Shown: positions 26,927 to 35,701, counted from the stretch's first letter. The stretch: DNA of 64,000 nt from JBBQNR01 sp038330145 (GCA_038330145.1 JBBQNR010000005.1:1-64000); one strand, 5' to 3'. The notes: generated by a model from the sequence alone, not told the origin. Numbers and translations are program-made.

Positions 26927-29173
26927 TCACGGCACTAGACCGCTGAGACCCGAGGAAAAGACGCTTCTTGCGTCCTGCACCGACACGTCGATCGTAGCAG
27001 CGCCCGCGGTTAGGCGAAGGCGCTCTCCCCCCACCGTGCCGAGTGCCAGGAAGCCGCTCCCTGCAGCCTTTTTGCTCAGCTCCATGAGGCTTTCGCGCGG
27101 CCCCGAGACGACGACTCCGCCGGGCCCTTCCCCGAACAGCGCGGCACGGGGATCGACCTCGGCGCGGTGAATCAGGGGCTCGAGGTCGAGCGTCGCGCCG
27201 ACCCCGCCCTGGATGACGCACTCAGCGACGGTGACGGCGAGGCCTCCGTCCGAGACGTCGTGCGCGCTTCGGACCGCTCCCGCCCGCACCGCCTCGCGCA
27301 CCAGCTCCAGGGCCTGGCGCACGACGGCGAGGTCGAACGGCGGCAGCCCGCCGGCCAGCGTGCCGCCGAGCTTGGCCAGCTCCGATCCCATCAGGGATGG
27401 AGCGAAGGGGCCGACCAGCGCGACCATGTCGGCATCACCCCCGTCGACCGAGGCCTGGAAGGCGCTGGACCCGGCGGCAGCCGATTCCGGCAGCTCCCCG
27501 ACCATGCCGACGACCGGAGTCGGGTAGATCGGGCCCTCGGGTCCCTCGTTGTAGAGCGAGACGTTGCCGCCGACCACGGGCACGCCAAAGGCCCGGCAGG
27601 CGGCGCTCATGCCATGCACAGCACGTGTGAGCTGCCAGGCGATGTGCGGCTTCTCGGGATTGCCGAAGTTGAGGCAGTTGGTGAGGCCGAGCGGCTCCGC
27701 TCCCACGCAGGCGAGGTTGGCGGCGCACTCGCAGACGGCCTCGGCGGCGCCGATATAGGGATCGCAGGCGACCCGTCGCCCGTTGCCGTCAATCGACATC
27801 GCCAGCCCTCTGCCGGTGTCGTTTCCGTCCCAGGCCAGCTTCAGCACCGCCGCGTCGGCATGCTCGGGCCGGCGCACCGTACGGCTCCCGACCAGGAAGT
27901 CGTACTGCTCGAATGCCCAGCGCTTACTGGCGATGCTGGGCGAGCCGAGCAACGCCAGCAGCGTCTGCTCGGGATCGGCTCCGGCCGGCAGCGCGGGGCG
28001 CGACGTCGCGAAGGCAGCCAGCGGATCCGCGGGCTCGACCGGCTCGAGGTCGTAGAGCGGACACTCGTCCACCAGCGCGGTGACCGGCATGTCGCCCTCC
28101 AGCGTGTCGCCGTTGAAGACGCGCAGCCGCATCGTGTCGGTGACGGTGCCGATCGACGCCGCATTGGTCTCCCACTTGCGGCAGACGGCAACCACCTCGT
28201 CGAGCCGTGCCGGCTCGACGACGGCGAGCATGCGCTCCTGAGACTCCGAGATCATGATCTCGAACGGCTCCAGCCGCTCGCGCAGCGGCACCTTCGAGAC
28301 GTCGAGGTCGAGCCCCACCCCGCCCTTCGATGCCATCTCGCTGCTGCTGGAAGAAAGGCCCGCGGCGCCGAGATCCTGCAGCGCCACCAGCAGATCGGCG
28401 CCGATCAGCTCCAGGCAGCACTCGATCAGCTTGCTCTCCTCGAGCGGGTCGCCGATCTGGACGCTCGGGCGCTTGTCCTCGTCGCTCTCGTCGAGCTCGG
28501 CCGACGCCAGCACGCTGGCGCCACCGATGCCGTCACGCCCGGTGCGGGCCCCGATCAGCACCACGACGTTGCCGGGCCCGGATGCTGCCGAGCGCACCAT
28601 GCCGCCCACCGGCACCAGTCCCACGCACATCGCGTTGACGAGGCAGTTCTGCTCGTAGGGAGCCTCGAAGTAGATCTCGCCGCCGACGGTCGCGACCCCG
28701 ACCGAGTTTCCGTACGAGGCGATGCCGGCGACGACGCGCTCGAGCAGGTAGCGGCTGCGGGCGCTGTCGAGGTTGCCGAAGCGAAGCGAGTCCAGTACCG
28801 CGATCGGGCGCGCGCCGAGCGCGAACACGTCGCGAAGGATGCCGCCGACTCCGGTGGCGGCGCCCTGGAACGGCTCGACCGCCGAGGGGTGGTTGTGGCT
28901 CTCGACCTTGAACGCGACGGCGAGACCGTCGCCGACGTCCACCGCTCCCGCGTTCTCACCCGGGCCCATCAGCACGCGCTCGCCCTCGGTCGGCAACGTG
29001 GAGAGCAGCTTGCGTGAGTGCTTGTAGGCGCAGTGCTCCGACCACAGCAGCGAGAAGACCGCCAGCTCGAGTGCATTCGGCTCCCGGCCGAGCAGCTCGC
29101 AGATGCGCTCGTACTCGGACGCCGTCAGCCCCAGCGCCTCGGCGCGGGCGACGTCGGCCTGTTGAACGCTCAC
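26927..29173 (-). CDS. purL: FGAM synthase large subunit (PurL, short three-component type)
   Basis: 748 aa from GTG 29173, overlapping the purQ stop by 4 nt (GTGA). Length and the presence of purS and purQ show the small-PurL multi-subunit enzyme (step four; ATP and glutamine dependent). Features: LLWSEHCAYKHSRKLL, MGPGENAG, VAFKVESHNHPSAVEP, TGVGGILRD, the second half GNVSLYNEGPEGPIYPT and SAHDVSDGGLAVTVAE. An open upstream extension to 29518 is Arg/Ala-rich and overlaps purQ; I treat it as spurious. Confidence 0.96.
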   Translation of the reverse strand: MSVQQADVARAEALGLTASEYERICELLGREPNALELAVFSLLWSEHCAYKHSRKLLSTLPTEGERVLMGPGENAGAVDVGDGLAVAFKVESHNHPSAVEPFQGAATGVGGILRDVFALGARPIAVLDSLRFGNLDSARSRYLLERVVAGIASYGNSVGVATVGGEIYFEAPYEQNCLVNAMCVGLVPVGGMVRSAASGPGNVVVLIGARTGRDGIGGASVLASAELDESDEDKRPSVQIGDPLEESKLIECCLELIGADLLVALQDLGAAGLSSSSSEMASKGGVGLDLDVSKVPLRERLEPFEIMISESQERMLAVVEPARLDEVVAVCRKWETNAASIGTVTDTMRLRVFNGDTLEGDMPVTALVDECPLYDLEPVEPADPLAAFATSRPALPAGADPEQTLLALLGSPSIASKRWAFEQYDFLVGSRTVRRPEHADAAVLKLAWDGNDTGRGLAMSIDGNGRRVACDPYIGAAEAVCECAANLACVGAEPLGLTNCLNFGNPEKPHIAWQLTRAVHGMSAACRAFGVPVVGGNVSLYNEGPEGPIYPTPVVGMVGELPESAAAGSSAFQASVDGGDADMVALVGPFAPSLMGSELAKLGGTLAGGLPPFDLAVVRQALELVREAVRAGAVRSAHDVSDGGLAVTVAECVIQGGVGATLDLEPLIHRAEVDPRAALFGEGPGGVVVSGPRESLMELSKKAAGSGFLALGTVGGERLRLTAGAATIDVSVQDARSVFSSGLSGLVP

Positions 29174-29850
29174 GCCGGCACCGTGGCTCCGCGCACGGCC
29201 AGCGAGCTGAACAGCTTCAGGCCGTCGGTGGAGCCGGTGAGCGGATCGGTCGCGTGCTCCGGATGCGGCATCAGGCCCATCACGTTTCGCTGCTCGTTGA
29301 CGACGCCGGCGATGTCGTGGAGCGAGCCGTTCGGGTTCTCGCCCGGCACGTAGCGCAGCACAACCTGGGCCTCGTGCTCGAGCCGCTGCAGCAGGTCGTC
29401 CGGAGCGAAGTAGCGGCCGGTCGTGTGCTTGACCGGCACCGACAGCACCTCGCCCTGCTCGCAGGCGCCGGTGAAGGCGCTGTCCGTTCTCTCGACCTGC
29501 ACGTGCAGCTGACGGCAAACGAAGCGAAGCGACTCGTTCAGCAGCAGCGCTCCGGGCAGCAGCCCCGCCTCGCAGAGGACCTGGAAGCCGTTGCAGATGC
29601 CGAGCACCGGGCCCCCCTCGAGCGCAAAGCCCGAGACCGCCTCCATCACCGGCGAGAACCGCGCCAGGGCGCCTGCCCGCAGGTAGTCACCGTATGAGAA
29701 GCCGCCGGGAATCACGACCGCGTCGCAACCGCGGAGGTTGCGCTCGCCGTGCCAGAGGTACTCGGCCTCCAGCCCCGCCCGCTCTATCGCCTGGTAGGCG
29801 TCAGCCTCGTCGCAGGAGCCCGGGAATACGACGACGCCGACCCTAACCAC
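29170..29850 (-). CDS. purQ: FGAM synthase glutaminase subunit
   Basis: 226 aa from GTG 29850 (VVRVGVVVFPGSCDEADA). GTG 29877 in the same frame is possible, but the bases between belong to a repeated double-hairpin element, so the shorter start is preferred. Class-I amidotransferase motifs: IPGGFSYGDYLRAGALA, nucleophile Cys in VLGICNGFQVL, and the His-Glu pair in GLMPHPEHATD. It supplies ammonia to PurL with PurS as bridging subunit. GGAGG lies 13 nt before the GTG, inside the hairpin, so start access could be structure-dependent. Confidence 0.94.
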   Translation of the reverse strand: MVRVGVVVFPGSCDEADAYQAIERAGLEAEYLWHGERNLRGCDAVVIPGGFSYGDYLRAGALARFSPVMEAVSGFALEGGPVLGICNGFQVLCEAGLLPGALLLNESLRFVCRQLHVQVERTDSAFTGACEQGEVLSVPVKHTTGRYFAPDDLLQRLEHEAQVVLRYVPGENPNGSLHDIAGVVNEQRNVMGLMPHPEHATDPLTGSTDGLKLFSSLAVRGATVPA

Positions 29851-29911
29851 GAATATCGAGCCGCCTCCGGCGGACACCTACAGTCCCGTGAGGCTCCCTC
29901 CGGTCGCCTCT
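29851..29911. repeat. Double-hairpin element, copy A (purS-purQ gap)
   Basis: Hairpin 1 is CCGCC-TCC-GGCGG (29861-29873), then ACACCTACAGTCC, then an outer stem GAGGC...GCCTC (29890-29910). It fills the whole space between the purS stop and the preferred purQ start. It matches 34 of 42 bases, without gaps, to copy B at 34940, including a C-G to G-C swap in hairpin 1. Confidence 0.6.
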
Positions 29912-30152
29912 AGTCATCTATTGACTGCACCTCGTAGCTCTCGATCAGCGGATTCGCGAGCAGGCGCTCGCACATCTCCTCGACTCGCGCCTCGACGTCC
30001 CCGTCGCCGTCCGGCACGTCCAGCTCGACCAGCCTGCCGACGTGCACGTTCGACACGCCCTCGTAGCCGAGCGCAGGCAGCGCGCGCTCCACGGCCTGAC
30101 CCTGAGGGTCGAGGATCCCCTCCTTGGGCCGGATCAGCACGCGCACCCTCAT
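29910..30152 (-). CDS. purS: FGAM synthase small subunit
   Basis: 80 aa from ATG 30152. Reads MRVRVLIRPKEGILDPQGQA, then GVSNVHVGRLVELD and a terminal LIESYEVQ, all typical of PurS, the small dimeric subunit that links PurQ and PurL in the three-part FGAM synthase. It starts 8 nt after the purC stop and is followed by the double-hairpin element before purQ. Confidence 0.95.
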   Translation of the reverse strand: MRVRVLIRPKEGILDPQGQAVERALPALGYEGVSNVHVGRLVELDVPDGDGDVEARVEEMCERLLANPLIESYEVQSIDD

Positions 30153-30160
30153 GCCCGGCG

Positions 30161-31039
30161 TCACCGTGATTCGAGCCAGCGCTGGAAGGGCTCCTGCGTG
30201 ATGCGCTCGTAGGCGTCGACGTACTTGGTGCGCGTGTTCGCGATCACCTCGGCGGGAAGCTCCGGACCCGGTGGCGTGTGGTCCCAGCCGCTGCTGTCGA
30301 GCCAGTTGCGCACGTACTGCTTGTCGAACGACGGCTGGGAGCTGCCCGGTCGGTACTCGTCGGCCGGCCAGAAGCGTGAGGAGTCGGGCGTCAGCACCTC
30401 GTCGGCGAGCACGATGTCGCCGTTGGCGGCGCGCCCGAACTCGAACTTGGTGTCGGCGAGGATGATGCCGTTGCGCTCGGCATGCTCGGCCGCGAAGCCG
30501 TACAGCTCGAGCGATAGCCGCCGCAGCTCCTCCATGAGACCGCGGTCGCCGACCGCCTTGGCGGCCTGCTCGAAGTCGATGTTCTCGTCGTGCTCCCCCA
30601 GCTCGGCCTTGGTGGCCGGGGTAAAGACGGGCTCCGGCAGGCGGTCGGACTCCACCAGCCCAGGCGGCAGCGCTATGCCGCAGACCGAGTTCTGCGCCTG
30701 GTACTCCCTCCAGCCCGAGCCGGAAAGATACCCCCGTACCACGCACTCGACGGGGAAGATGTCGACCTTCTCGACCACCAGCGCCCGCCCTCTGACCTCG
30801 TCCGGAACGTCGGTCGAGACCAGGTGGTTGCGGACGATGTCGCCGCTGCGGCCGAACCAGAACACCGACAGGCCGGTCAGCACCTTGCCCTTGTCCGGAA
30901 CCTGCGTGGGCAGCACGACGTCGTAGGCGGATATGCGGTCGGAGGCGACCATCAGCAGACGGTCGCCAAGGTCGTACATCTCCCGTACCTTGCCGCTGCT
31001 GTGGAGCGGCAGGCCGGCGAGCTCGGCTACCTCGGACAC
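30161..31039 (-). CDS. purC: SAICAR synthetase
   Basis: 292 aa from GTG 31039. ATP-dependent ligation of aspartate to CAIR. Visible: HSSGKVREMYDLGD, MVASDRISAYDVVL (ATP/substrate motif), VECVVRGYLSGSGW, ILADTKFEFG and SFDKQYVRNWLDSSGWD. The length corresponds to the longer family variants. It follows purB after 82 nt, the largest gap in the cluster, so an internal promoter is possible there. Confidence 0.96.
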   Translation of the reverse strand: MSEVAELAGLPLHSSGKVREMYDLGDRLLMVASDRISAYDVVLPTQVPDKGKVLTGLSVFWFGRSGDIVRNHLVSTDVPDEVRGRALVVEKVDIFPVECVVRGYLSGSGWREYQAQNSVCGIALPPGLVESDRLPEPVFTPATKAELGEHDENIDFEQAAKAVGDRGLMEELRRLSLELYGFAAEHAERNGIILADTKFEFGRAANGDIVLADEVLTPDSSRFWPADEYRPGSSQPSFDKQYVRNWLDSSGWDHTPPGPELPAEVIANTRTKYVDAYERITQEPFQRWLESR

Positions 31040-31121
31040 CTATCCGATGCTAACAGCGGTTCGAGCAGAAACCGGGCTGCCGAGCCGTGCGAGCCTGCCA
31101 CCACCGAGTCGATTTCTCTCG

Positions 31122-32420
31122 CTAGCTCCGAAGATCGTCGAGCCGCGCCAGCAGCTCGGGCACGTGGCGCAGAAAGCGGCCGTAGTCGAACAGCTCATCG
31201 AGCGCCTTGGAGTCGAGTCGCTCCTGGACGGCGGACTCCTGCTCCAGCAGCTCGCGGAAGGGCCGCCGCTCGTCCCACGCGCGCTGCGCGTTGCTCTGCA
31301 CTATCCGGTAGGCCTCGTCGCGTGACTGGCCCGACTCGACCAGCGCGCTCAGGACCGCCTGGCTGAAGAGCGCCCCGTGCGTCAGCTCCAGGTTCTCCCG
31401 CATGCGCTCCGGATACACCCGCATGCCGTCCACGACCCTCAGCGCGAGCTGCTGCATGTAGTCGAGCAGCGTGGTCGAGTCCGGCAGCACCACCCGCTCC
31501 GTCGAGGAGTGCGAGATGTCGCGCTCGTGCCAGAGCGCCACGCTCTCGAGCGCGGCCTGTGTGTTGCCGCGCAGAACCCGCGCGAGGCCGCAGATCCGCT
31601 CGGAGACGATCGGGTTGCGCTTGTGCGGCATCGCGCTCGATCCCTTCTGGCCTTCCCGGAAGGGCTCCTCCACCTCCCTCACCTCGGTGCGCTGGAGGTG
31701 GCGGATCTCCAGGGCGAGCCGCTCCAGCGAGGAGCCGGCCAGCCCGATCGCCGTCATCAGCTCTGCGTGACGGTCGCGCGGCACCACCTGGGTCGAGAGC
31801 GGCTCCGGCGCCAGGCCCAGCTTCGCAAGCGCCGCGCGCTCGACCTCAGGCCCCAGCGACGAGTATGTGCCGACGGCACCTGAGAGCTTTCCGACAGCGG
31901 CCTGCCGGAACGCGCGCTCCAGCCGCTCGGCGTTGCGGTGGCTCTCGAAGGCGAACCCCGCCAGCTTGAGGCCGAACGTGGTCGGCTCGGCGTGCACGCC
32001 GTGGGTGCGCCCGGCGCAGATCGTGTCGCCGAACTCGCGCGCGCGAGCCGCCAGCGAGTCCGTCAGATCGCGGGCGCCCGAAAGTATCTGCTCCCCGGCC
32101 TCGCGAAGTTGAAGCGCCAGGCCGGTGTCGAGTACGTCGGAGGACGTCAGCCCGTAGTGGATCCAGCGTCCGCCGACTCCGGCCGACTCGGCCACCACGT
32201 CGACGAAGGCGGCGACGTCGTGGTCGGTGACGCGCTCGCGCTCCTTCACCCGCTCGACGTCGAAGCTGGCCTTCCTGATCCGCTCCAGGTCCTCGGCCGG
32301 CACCACTCCACGCTCGGCGAGCGTTTCGCAGACGGCCAGCTCGACCTGCCACCAGGCCTCGAGCTTTCGCTGCTCGGCCCAGATCGTCGCCATCTCTGGG
32401 CGCGTGTAGCGGGCGATCAT
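31122..32420 (-). CDS. purB: Adenylosuccinate lyase
   Basis: 432 aa from ATG 32420. Acts twice in purine synthesis (SAICAR to AICAR, adenylosuccinate to AMP). Visible: MIARYTRPEMATIW, IHYGLTSSDVLDT, catalytic His region AGRTHGVHAEPTTFG, and the fumarase-superfamily signature SSAMPHKRNP carrying the catalytic serine loop. Located 18 nt after purE. Confidence 0.97.
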   Translation of the reverse strand: MIARYTRPEMATIWAEQRKLEAWWQVELAVCETLAERGVVPAEDLERIRKASFDVERVKERERVTDHDVAAFVDVVAESAGVGGRWIHYGLTSSDVLDTGLALQLREAGEQILSGARDLTDSLAARAREFGDTICAGRTHGVHAEPTTFGLKLAGFAFESHRNAERLERAFRQAAVGKLSGAVGTYSSLGPEVERAALAKLGLAPEPLSTQVVPRDRHAELMTAIGLAGSSLERLALEIRHLQRTEVREVEEPFREGQKGSSAMPHKRNPIVSERICGLARVLRGNTQAALESVALWHERDISHSSTERVVLPDSTTLLDYMQQLALRVVDGMRVYPERMRENLELTHGALFSQAVLSALVESGQSRDEAYRIVQSNAQRAWDERRPFRELLEQESAVQERLDSKALDELFDYGRFLRHVPELLARLDDLRS

Positions 32421-32438
32421 GCGGCGGGCGCGATCAGC

Positions 32439-32948
32439 TCAGCATCCGAGGATGCGTGCTGCAAGCACGCCGGCGTTGCGGGCGCCGTTGATGGCGACGC
32501 ACGCCACGGGGACTCCGGGGGGAAGCTGGACGGTCGACAGCAGCGCGTCGAGGCCGTCACCGACCGTGTTCTTGGCCTTGATCGGAACGCCGATCACCGG
32601 CAGGTCGGTATGGGCAGCGACGACGCCGGGCAGCGCCGCCGACAACCCGGCGCCGGCGATGATCACCCGCAGCCCGCGCATGTGGGCGTTGCGGGCGTAG
32701 TCGGCAACGGCGTCCGGATCGCGATGCGCCGACAGTACCCTGACCTCGTACCTGATCCCGCGCTCACCGAGCTCCTGGCCGGCCGGCTGCATGACCGGCT
32801 TGTCGCTGGCCGATCCCATGATGATGCCGACCCGCGGGGCATCGACCTCTATCTCGTCGAACGCCTTCTCGACCTCGGGCATCGGCTCGACGTCCTGCGA
32901 GCCCAGCTCTGTGGTCGCCGAACCGCGTTCGGGCTCGACCGTTTCCAT
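32439..32948 (-). CDS. purE: N5-CAIR mutase (PurE) with an N-terminal extension
   Basis: 169 aa. The core begins at about residue 38 with RVGIIMGSASDKPVMQPA, then VRVLSAHRDPDAV and IIAGAGLSAALPGVVAAHT, the standard PurE carboxylate-binding motifs. The acidic first ~35 residues (METVEPERGSATTELG and on) are not part of the usual domain. No purK (ATP-dependent N5-CAIR synthetase) is next to it; it must be elsewhere, or this enzyme works with CO2 directly. Starts 12 nt after purD. Confidence 0.95.
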   Translation of the reverse strand: METVEPERGSATTELGSQDVEPMPEVEKAFDEIEVDAPRVGIIMGSASDKPVMQPAGQELGERGIRYEVRVLSAHRDPDAVADYARNAHMRGLRVIIAGAGLSAALPGVVAAHTDLPVIGVPIKAKNTVGDGLDALLSTVQLPPGVPVACVAINGARNAGVLAARILGC

Positions 32949-32960
32949 CGTTCCTCCCTC

Positions 32961-34268
32961 CTAGGTGGCGACTCGCTCGACGGCGCGAGCCGCGATGTCG
33001 CGCCTGAACTGCGCCCCATCGAAGTTGATCTTCTCGACCGAAGCGTAGGCATTCGAGCGGGCGTCCTCGGGCGTCGGCCCGAGCCCGGTCACGTTTAGCA
33101 CGCGACCGCCGGCCGTCACGATGTCGCCGCCGCTGCGAGCTGTGCCCGCGTGCGTGACCTCCACGGGGCCGACGTCAGCGCTGGCCGGGTCTACGGATTC
33201 CACGCCCTCCAGGCCGGTGATGCGATCGCCCTTGCTCGCCGACCCCGGGTATCCCGCCGAGGCCATCACGACCGTGACGGCCCAGTCGTCGGACCAGTCG
33301 AGTTGCGCGCCGGCCAGGCCTCCCGGCTCGAGGCTGCGCTCGAGCAGGTCGAGCAGGTCGCTTCTCAGTCGCGGCAGCACGGCCTGTGTCTCGGGGTCGC
33401 CGAAACGGCAGTTGTACTCGAGCACCTTGGGACCGGCGGGAGTCATCATCAGGCCGGCGTACAGGACTCCCCTGTAGGGAGTGCCGCGTTCGCGAAGCCG
33501 GCGCACGATCGGCTCGTGAACCGCAGCCGTCAGCTCGGCGATCTCGTCGCTGTCGACCCCCGGCACGGGCGAGTAGCTGCCCATTCCGCCGGTGTTGGGC
33601 CCGCGATCGTCCTCCTGGATGCGCTTGTAGTCCTGCGCGGGCGCCATCGGCACGACGTTCTCTCCATCGCAGAGGGCCAGCAGCGACAGCTCCTCTCCTT
33701 CCAGGAACTCCTCCACCACCACGCGCTCGCCCGCATCCCCGAAACGGCGCTCGAGGAAGAACGCGCGCAGCGCCTCACGAGCCTCGCGCGGGCTGTGCGC
33801 GATCACGACGCCCTTGCCGGCGGCCAGCCCGTCGGCCTTCAGCACGGCGGGGTAGGACGCGCAGTCCATCTGCGCCTCTGCCTGCTCATATGAGGTGAAG
33901 ACAACGTGGCCGGCGGTCGGCACTCTCGCCTCGCGCATCAGGTCCTTCGCGAACGTCTTCGAGCCCTCCAGCCGCGCCGCTTCAGCACTGGGGCCGAACG
34001 CGCGCAGTCCCTCACCCTCGAACGCGTCCACGATGCCCGCCACCAGTGGGGCCTCGGGGCCGACGATCGTGAGGTCGGGTCGCTGCTCACGCGCAAGCCG
34101 CAGCAGCCCGTGCACGTCCTCGGCCGCGACGTCGAGGCACTGGGCGTCGGCCGCTATCCCCGCGTTGCCGGGTGCGCACAGGACCTGCGGCCGCCTCGGG
34201 CTTCGTCTCAGCGCCCGCACCAAGGCGTGTTCGCGGCCACCGCCTCCGACCACGAGCACGCGCGTCAC
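32961..34268 (-). CDS. purD: Phosphoribosylamine-glycine ligase
   Basis: 435 aa from GTG 34268. ATP-grasp enzyme for the second purine step. Begins VTRVLVVGGGGREHALV; shows ADGLAAGKGVV (ATP-grasp loop), VVEEFLEGEELSLLALC and EYNCRFGDPETQAVLPRL. It is the promoter-proximal pur gene, 31 nt after the B-box membrane gene, so the operon may start further upstream. Confidence 0.97.
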   Translation of the reverse strand: MTRVLVVGGGGREHALVRALRRSPRRPQVLCAPGNAGIAADAQCLDVAAEDVHGLLRLAREQRPDLTIVGPEAPLVAGIVDAFEGEGLRAFGPSAEAARLEGSKTFAKDLMREARVPTAGHVVFTSYEQAEAQMDCASYPAVLKADGLAAGKGVVIAHSPREAREALRAFFLERRFGDAGERVVVEEFLEGEELSLLALCDGENVVPMAPAQDYKRIQEDDRGPNTGGMGSYSPVPGVDSDEIAELTAAVHEPIVRRLRERGTPYRGVLYAGLMMTPAGPKVLEYNCRFGDPETQAVLPRLRSDLLDLLERSLEPGGLAGAQLDWSDDWAVTVVMASAGYPGSASKGDRITGLEGVESVDPASADVGPVEVTHAGTARSGGDIVTAGGRVLNVTGLGPTPEDARSNAYASVEKINFDGAQFRRDIAARAVERVAT

Positions 34269-34299
34269 GCGTCACCGCCTGCGTGGATCCTGGTCTTTC

Positions 34300-34848
34300 T
34301 CACTGCGTGCGCTGGTACGCGACGTAGGCGGCGATGCCGGCGCCCAGCACAACGAACGGTGCACGGGCGAGGCTGTCCGCCACCTCCCCCAGGTTGACGC
34401 CGAGGTAGAGCAGGTACGGAAACAGATAGGCCCAGATGCAACCGCCGACGGCGATCAAACCCGTGGTCGGTGATCGGAAGCGGCCGCTGGCAGCCAGCAC
34501 CAGCTCGCCCATCCCGATCCCGATCAGGTAGCCGAGGATGAGCGCGAAGAAGAGGCCGAAGCCCTGCAGGATCACGATGCCGAAGCCCATCGCGGCGCCG
34601 CCCAGCACGGCCGCCGCCACCGTCATCGCGGCGCGGTCGGGCTTCAGCCGCACGATCGCGGAGCGCGGCAGGCGCGCGCACTGCGGGCATTTGATGCCGA
34701 CGGCTCCGTACACCATGCAGTCGGTGCAGATCGGACGTCCGCAGTCCGAGCAGGAGATGCTTGTCTCCCTGCCGGGATGCCGGTAACAGGTGGCCTGCTC
34801 GACCTCGCTGTCGGCTGTCCCGGCGGAGGAAGTGTGCGGTTCTTGAAT
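34300..34848 (-). CDS. B-box-type zinc-finger membrane protein, probable ATT start
   Basis: 182 aa if started at ATT 34848. The N-terminal part has a cysteine/histidine zinc finger (CYRHPGRETSISC, CSDCGRPICTDC, IKCPQC) like those at the start of actinobacterial rhomboid-like proteins. About four hydrophobic helices follow (for example LILGYLIGIGMGELVLA). The only ATG (34716) would cut the finger in half. The frame has no ATG, GTG or TTG between the TAA near 34899 and that ATG, whereas AAAAGGAG lies 8 nt before ATT 34848. It has no rhomboid catalytic GxSG. Function unknown; it sits directly upstream of purD. Confidence 0.65.
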   Translation of the reverse strand: MQEPHTSSAGTADSEVEQATCYRHPGRETSISCSDCGRPICTDCMVYGAVGIKCPQCARLPRSAIVRLKPDRAAMTVAAAVLGGAAMGFGIVILQGFGLFFALILGYLIGIGMGELVLAASGRFRSPTTGLIAVGGCIWAYLFPYLLYLGVNLGEVADSLARAPFVVLGAGIAAYVAYQRTQ

Positions 34849-34939
34849 CGGCGCTGCTCCTTTTCGCGACCCCGCCGACGGGCCGGCGGGAAGCTCCGAT
34901 GGGACTTATGAGTTTACTCGCGGGCGAATGTCGCCGACG

Positions 34940-34998
34940 GAATACCTGGCCGGCTTCGCCGGACACCTAAAGTCCTGTGAGTCGGCTACGCCGCCTCT
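34940..34998. repeat. Double-hairpin element, copy B
   Basis: Hairpin 1 is CCGGC-TTC-GCCGG (34950-34962), then ACACCTAAAGTCC, then hairpin 2 GAG-T-CGGC-TAC-GCCG-C-CTC (34979-34997). It begins about 9 bp past the stop of the GYD-domain gene (35009-35007). Spacing and sequence match copy A at 29851. The region 34849-34939 holds only the ribosome site of the B-box gene. Confidence 0.6.
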
Positions 34999-35006
34999 CG
35001 TTGTAC

Positions 35007-35288
35007 CTATAGGGCCGAGATGAACTCGTCGATCGGGATCGCGGCCAGCGACTGGTAGGTCGCGGTACCGCGCGATCCCAGCTCGAGCGAGACCTTCGCC
35101 ATCGTCTTCTCGTCGGGAGCCTCGACCACGTTGATGAAGTCGAACTGCCCCAGCACGGCCCATTGCGCGACCACCTTGGCGCCGATCTGCTCGATCTCCC
35201 TGTTGACCTCCTTGATCCGCTGCGGGTTGTTCTTGACGGTCTGCACGCCCTCGGGCGTGAGCGTCGAAAGCATGATGTAGGTAGGCAT
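35007..35288 (-). CDS. GYD-domain protein
   Basis: 93 aa from ATG 35288, with GGAGGAGAG just upstream; the frame's upstream extension is not conserved-looking. The protein reads MPTYIMLSTLTPEGVQTVK and FDFINVVEAPDEKTMAKV, matching the GYD family of small ferredoxin-fold proteins of unknown role. TAG stop at 35009-35007, followed by double-hairpin copy B. Confidence 0.85.
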   Translation of the reverse strand: MPTYIMLSTLTPEGVQTVKNNPQRIKEVNREIEQIGAKVVAQWAVLGQFDFINVVEAPDEKTMAKVSLELGSRGTATYQSLAAIPIDEFISAL

Positions 35289-35380
35289 CTCTCTCCTCCT
35301 GGTCGGGTCGCTCGCGCGGATAGCGCGCCGCGGCTTATAGAGAACCGGCACCGCAGCGGCAAGCGCGTAACATCGATGGA

Positions 35381-35701
35381 ATGGCCGAGCTTACGCCGCT
35401 TCCGATCGCATGCGCGCTGACCCCGGATGCCGCCCGCGAGCGGATCGGCTGGCTCGAGCACGTGGGCCGCTCCGCGCTGATCGAGGGCGGGCGTGAGGGC
35501 GACCGCCTGCTGCTGCGCTTTCGCGCCGAGTCACGGCGCGACGTCGAGGCCTTCATAAGCGCGGAGAGTGAGTGCTGCCGGTTCTTGTCGTTCGACCTGG
35601 GCGAGGCCGGCGGTGAGTTGACGCTGGAGATTTCCGGCCCGGCCGGAGCCGAGCCGGTGCTGGACGGTTTCCTTTCCACTCTCGGCGGGCAGGAGTCCTG
35701 A
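35381..35701 (+). CDS. Small conserved-looking protein with a CC motif
   Basis: 106 aa from ATG 35381. It shows ALTPDAARERIGWLEHVG and, near the middle, ESECCRFLSFDLGEAGGEL, a pattern I associate with small actinobacterial proteins of unknown function often near metal or redox genes (from memory, unverified). No signal or membrane segment. It is 2 nt upstream of the next small gene and divergent from the GYD gene (92-nt gap). Confidence 0.72.
   Translation: MAELTPLPIACALTPDAARERIGWLEHVGRSALIEGGREGDRLLLRFRAESRRDVEAFISAESECCRFLSFDLGEAGGELTLEISGPAGAEPVLDGFLSTLGGQES

Noticed and set aside
26925..27221. N-terminal extension of purF into purL
   Set aside because: The bases encode the conserved purL C-terminus; ATG 26924 gives the standard PurF start with its propeptide.
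29174..29518. N-terminal extension of purL overlapping purQ
   Set aside because: Arg/Ala-rich shadow; GTG 29173 gives the 748-aa family length and a GTGA overlap.
34265..34966. A 233-codon minus-strand frame over the B-box gene
   Set aside because: Out of frame with the zinc-finger and membrane sequence; Arg/His-rich shadow.
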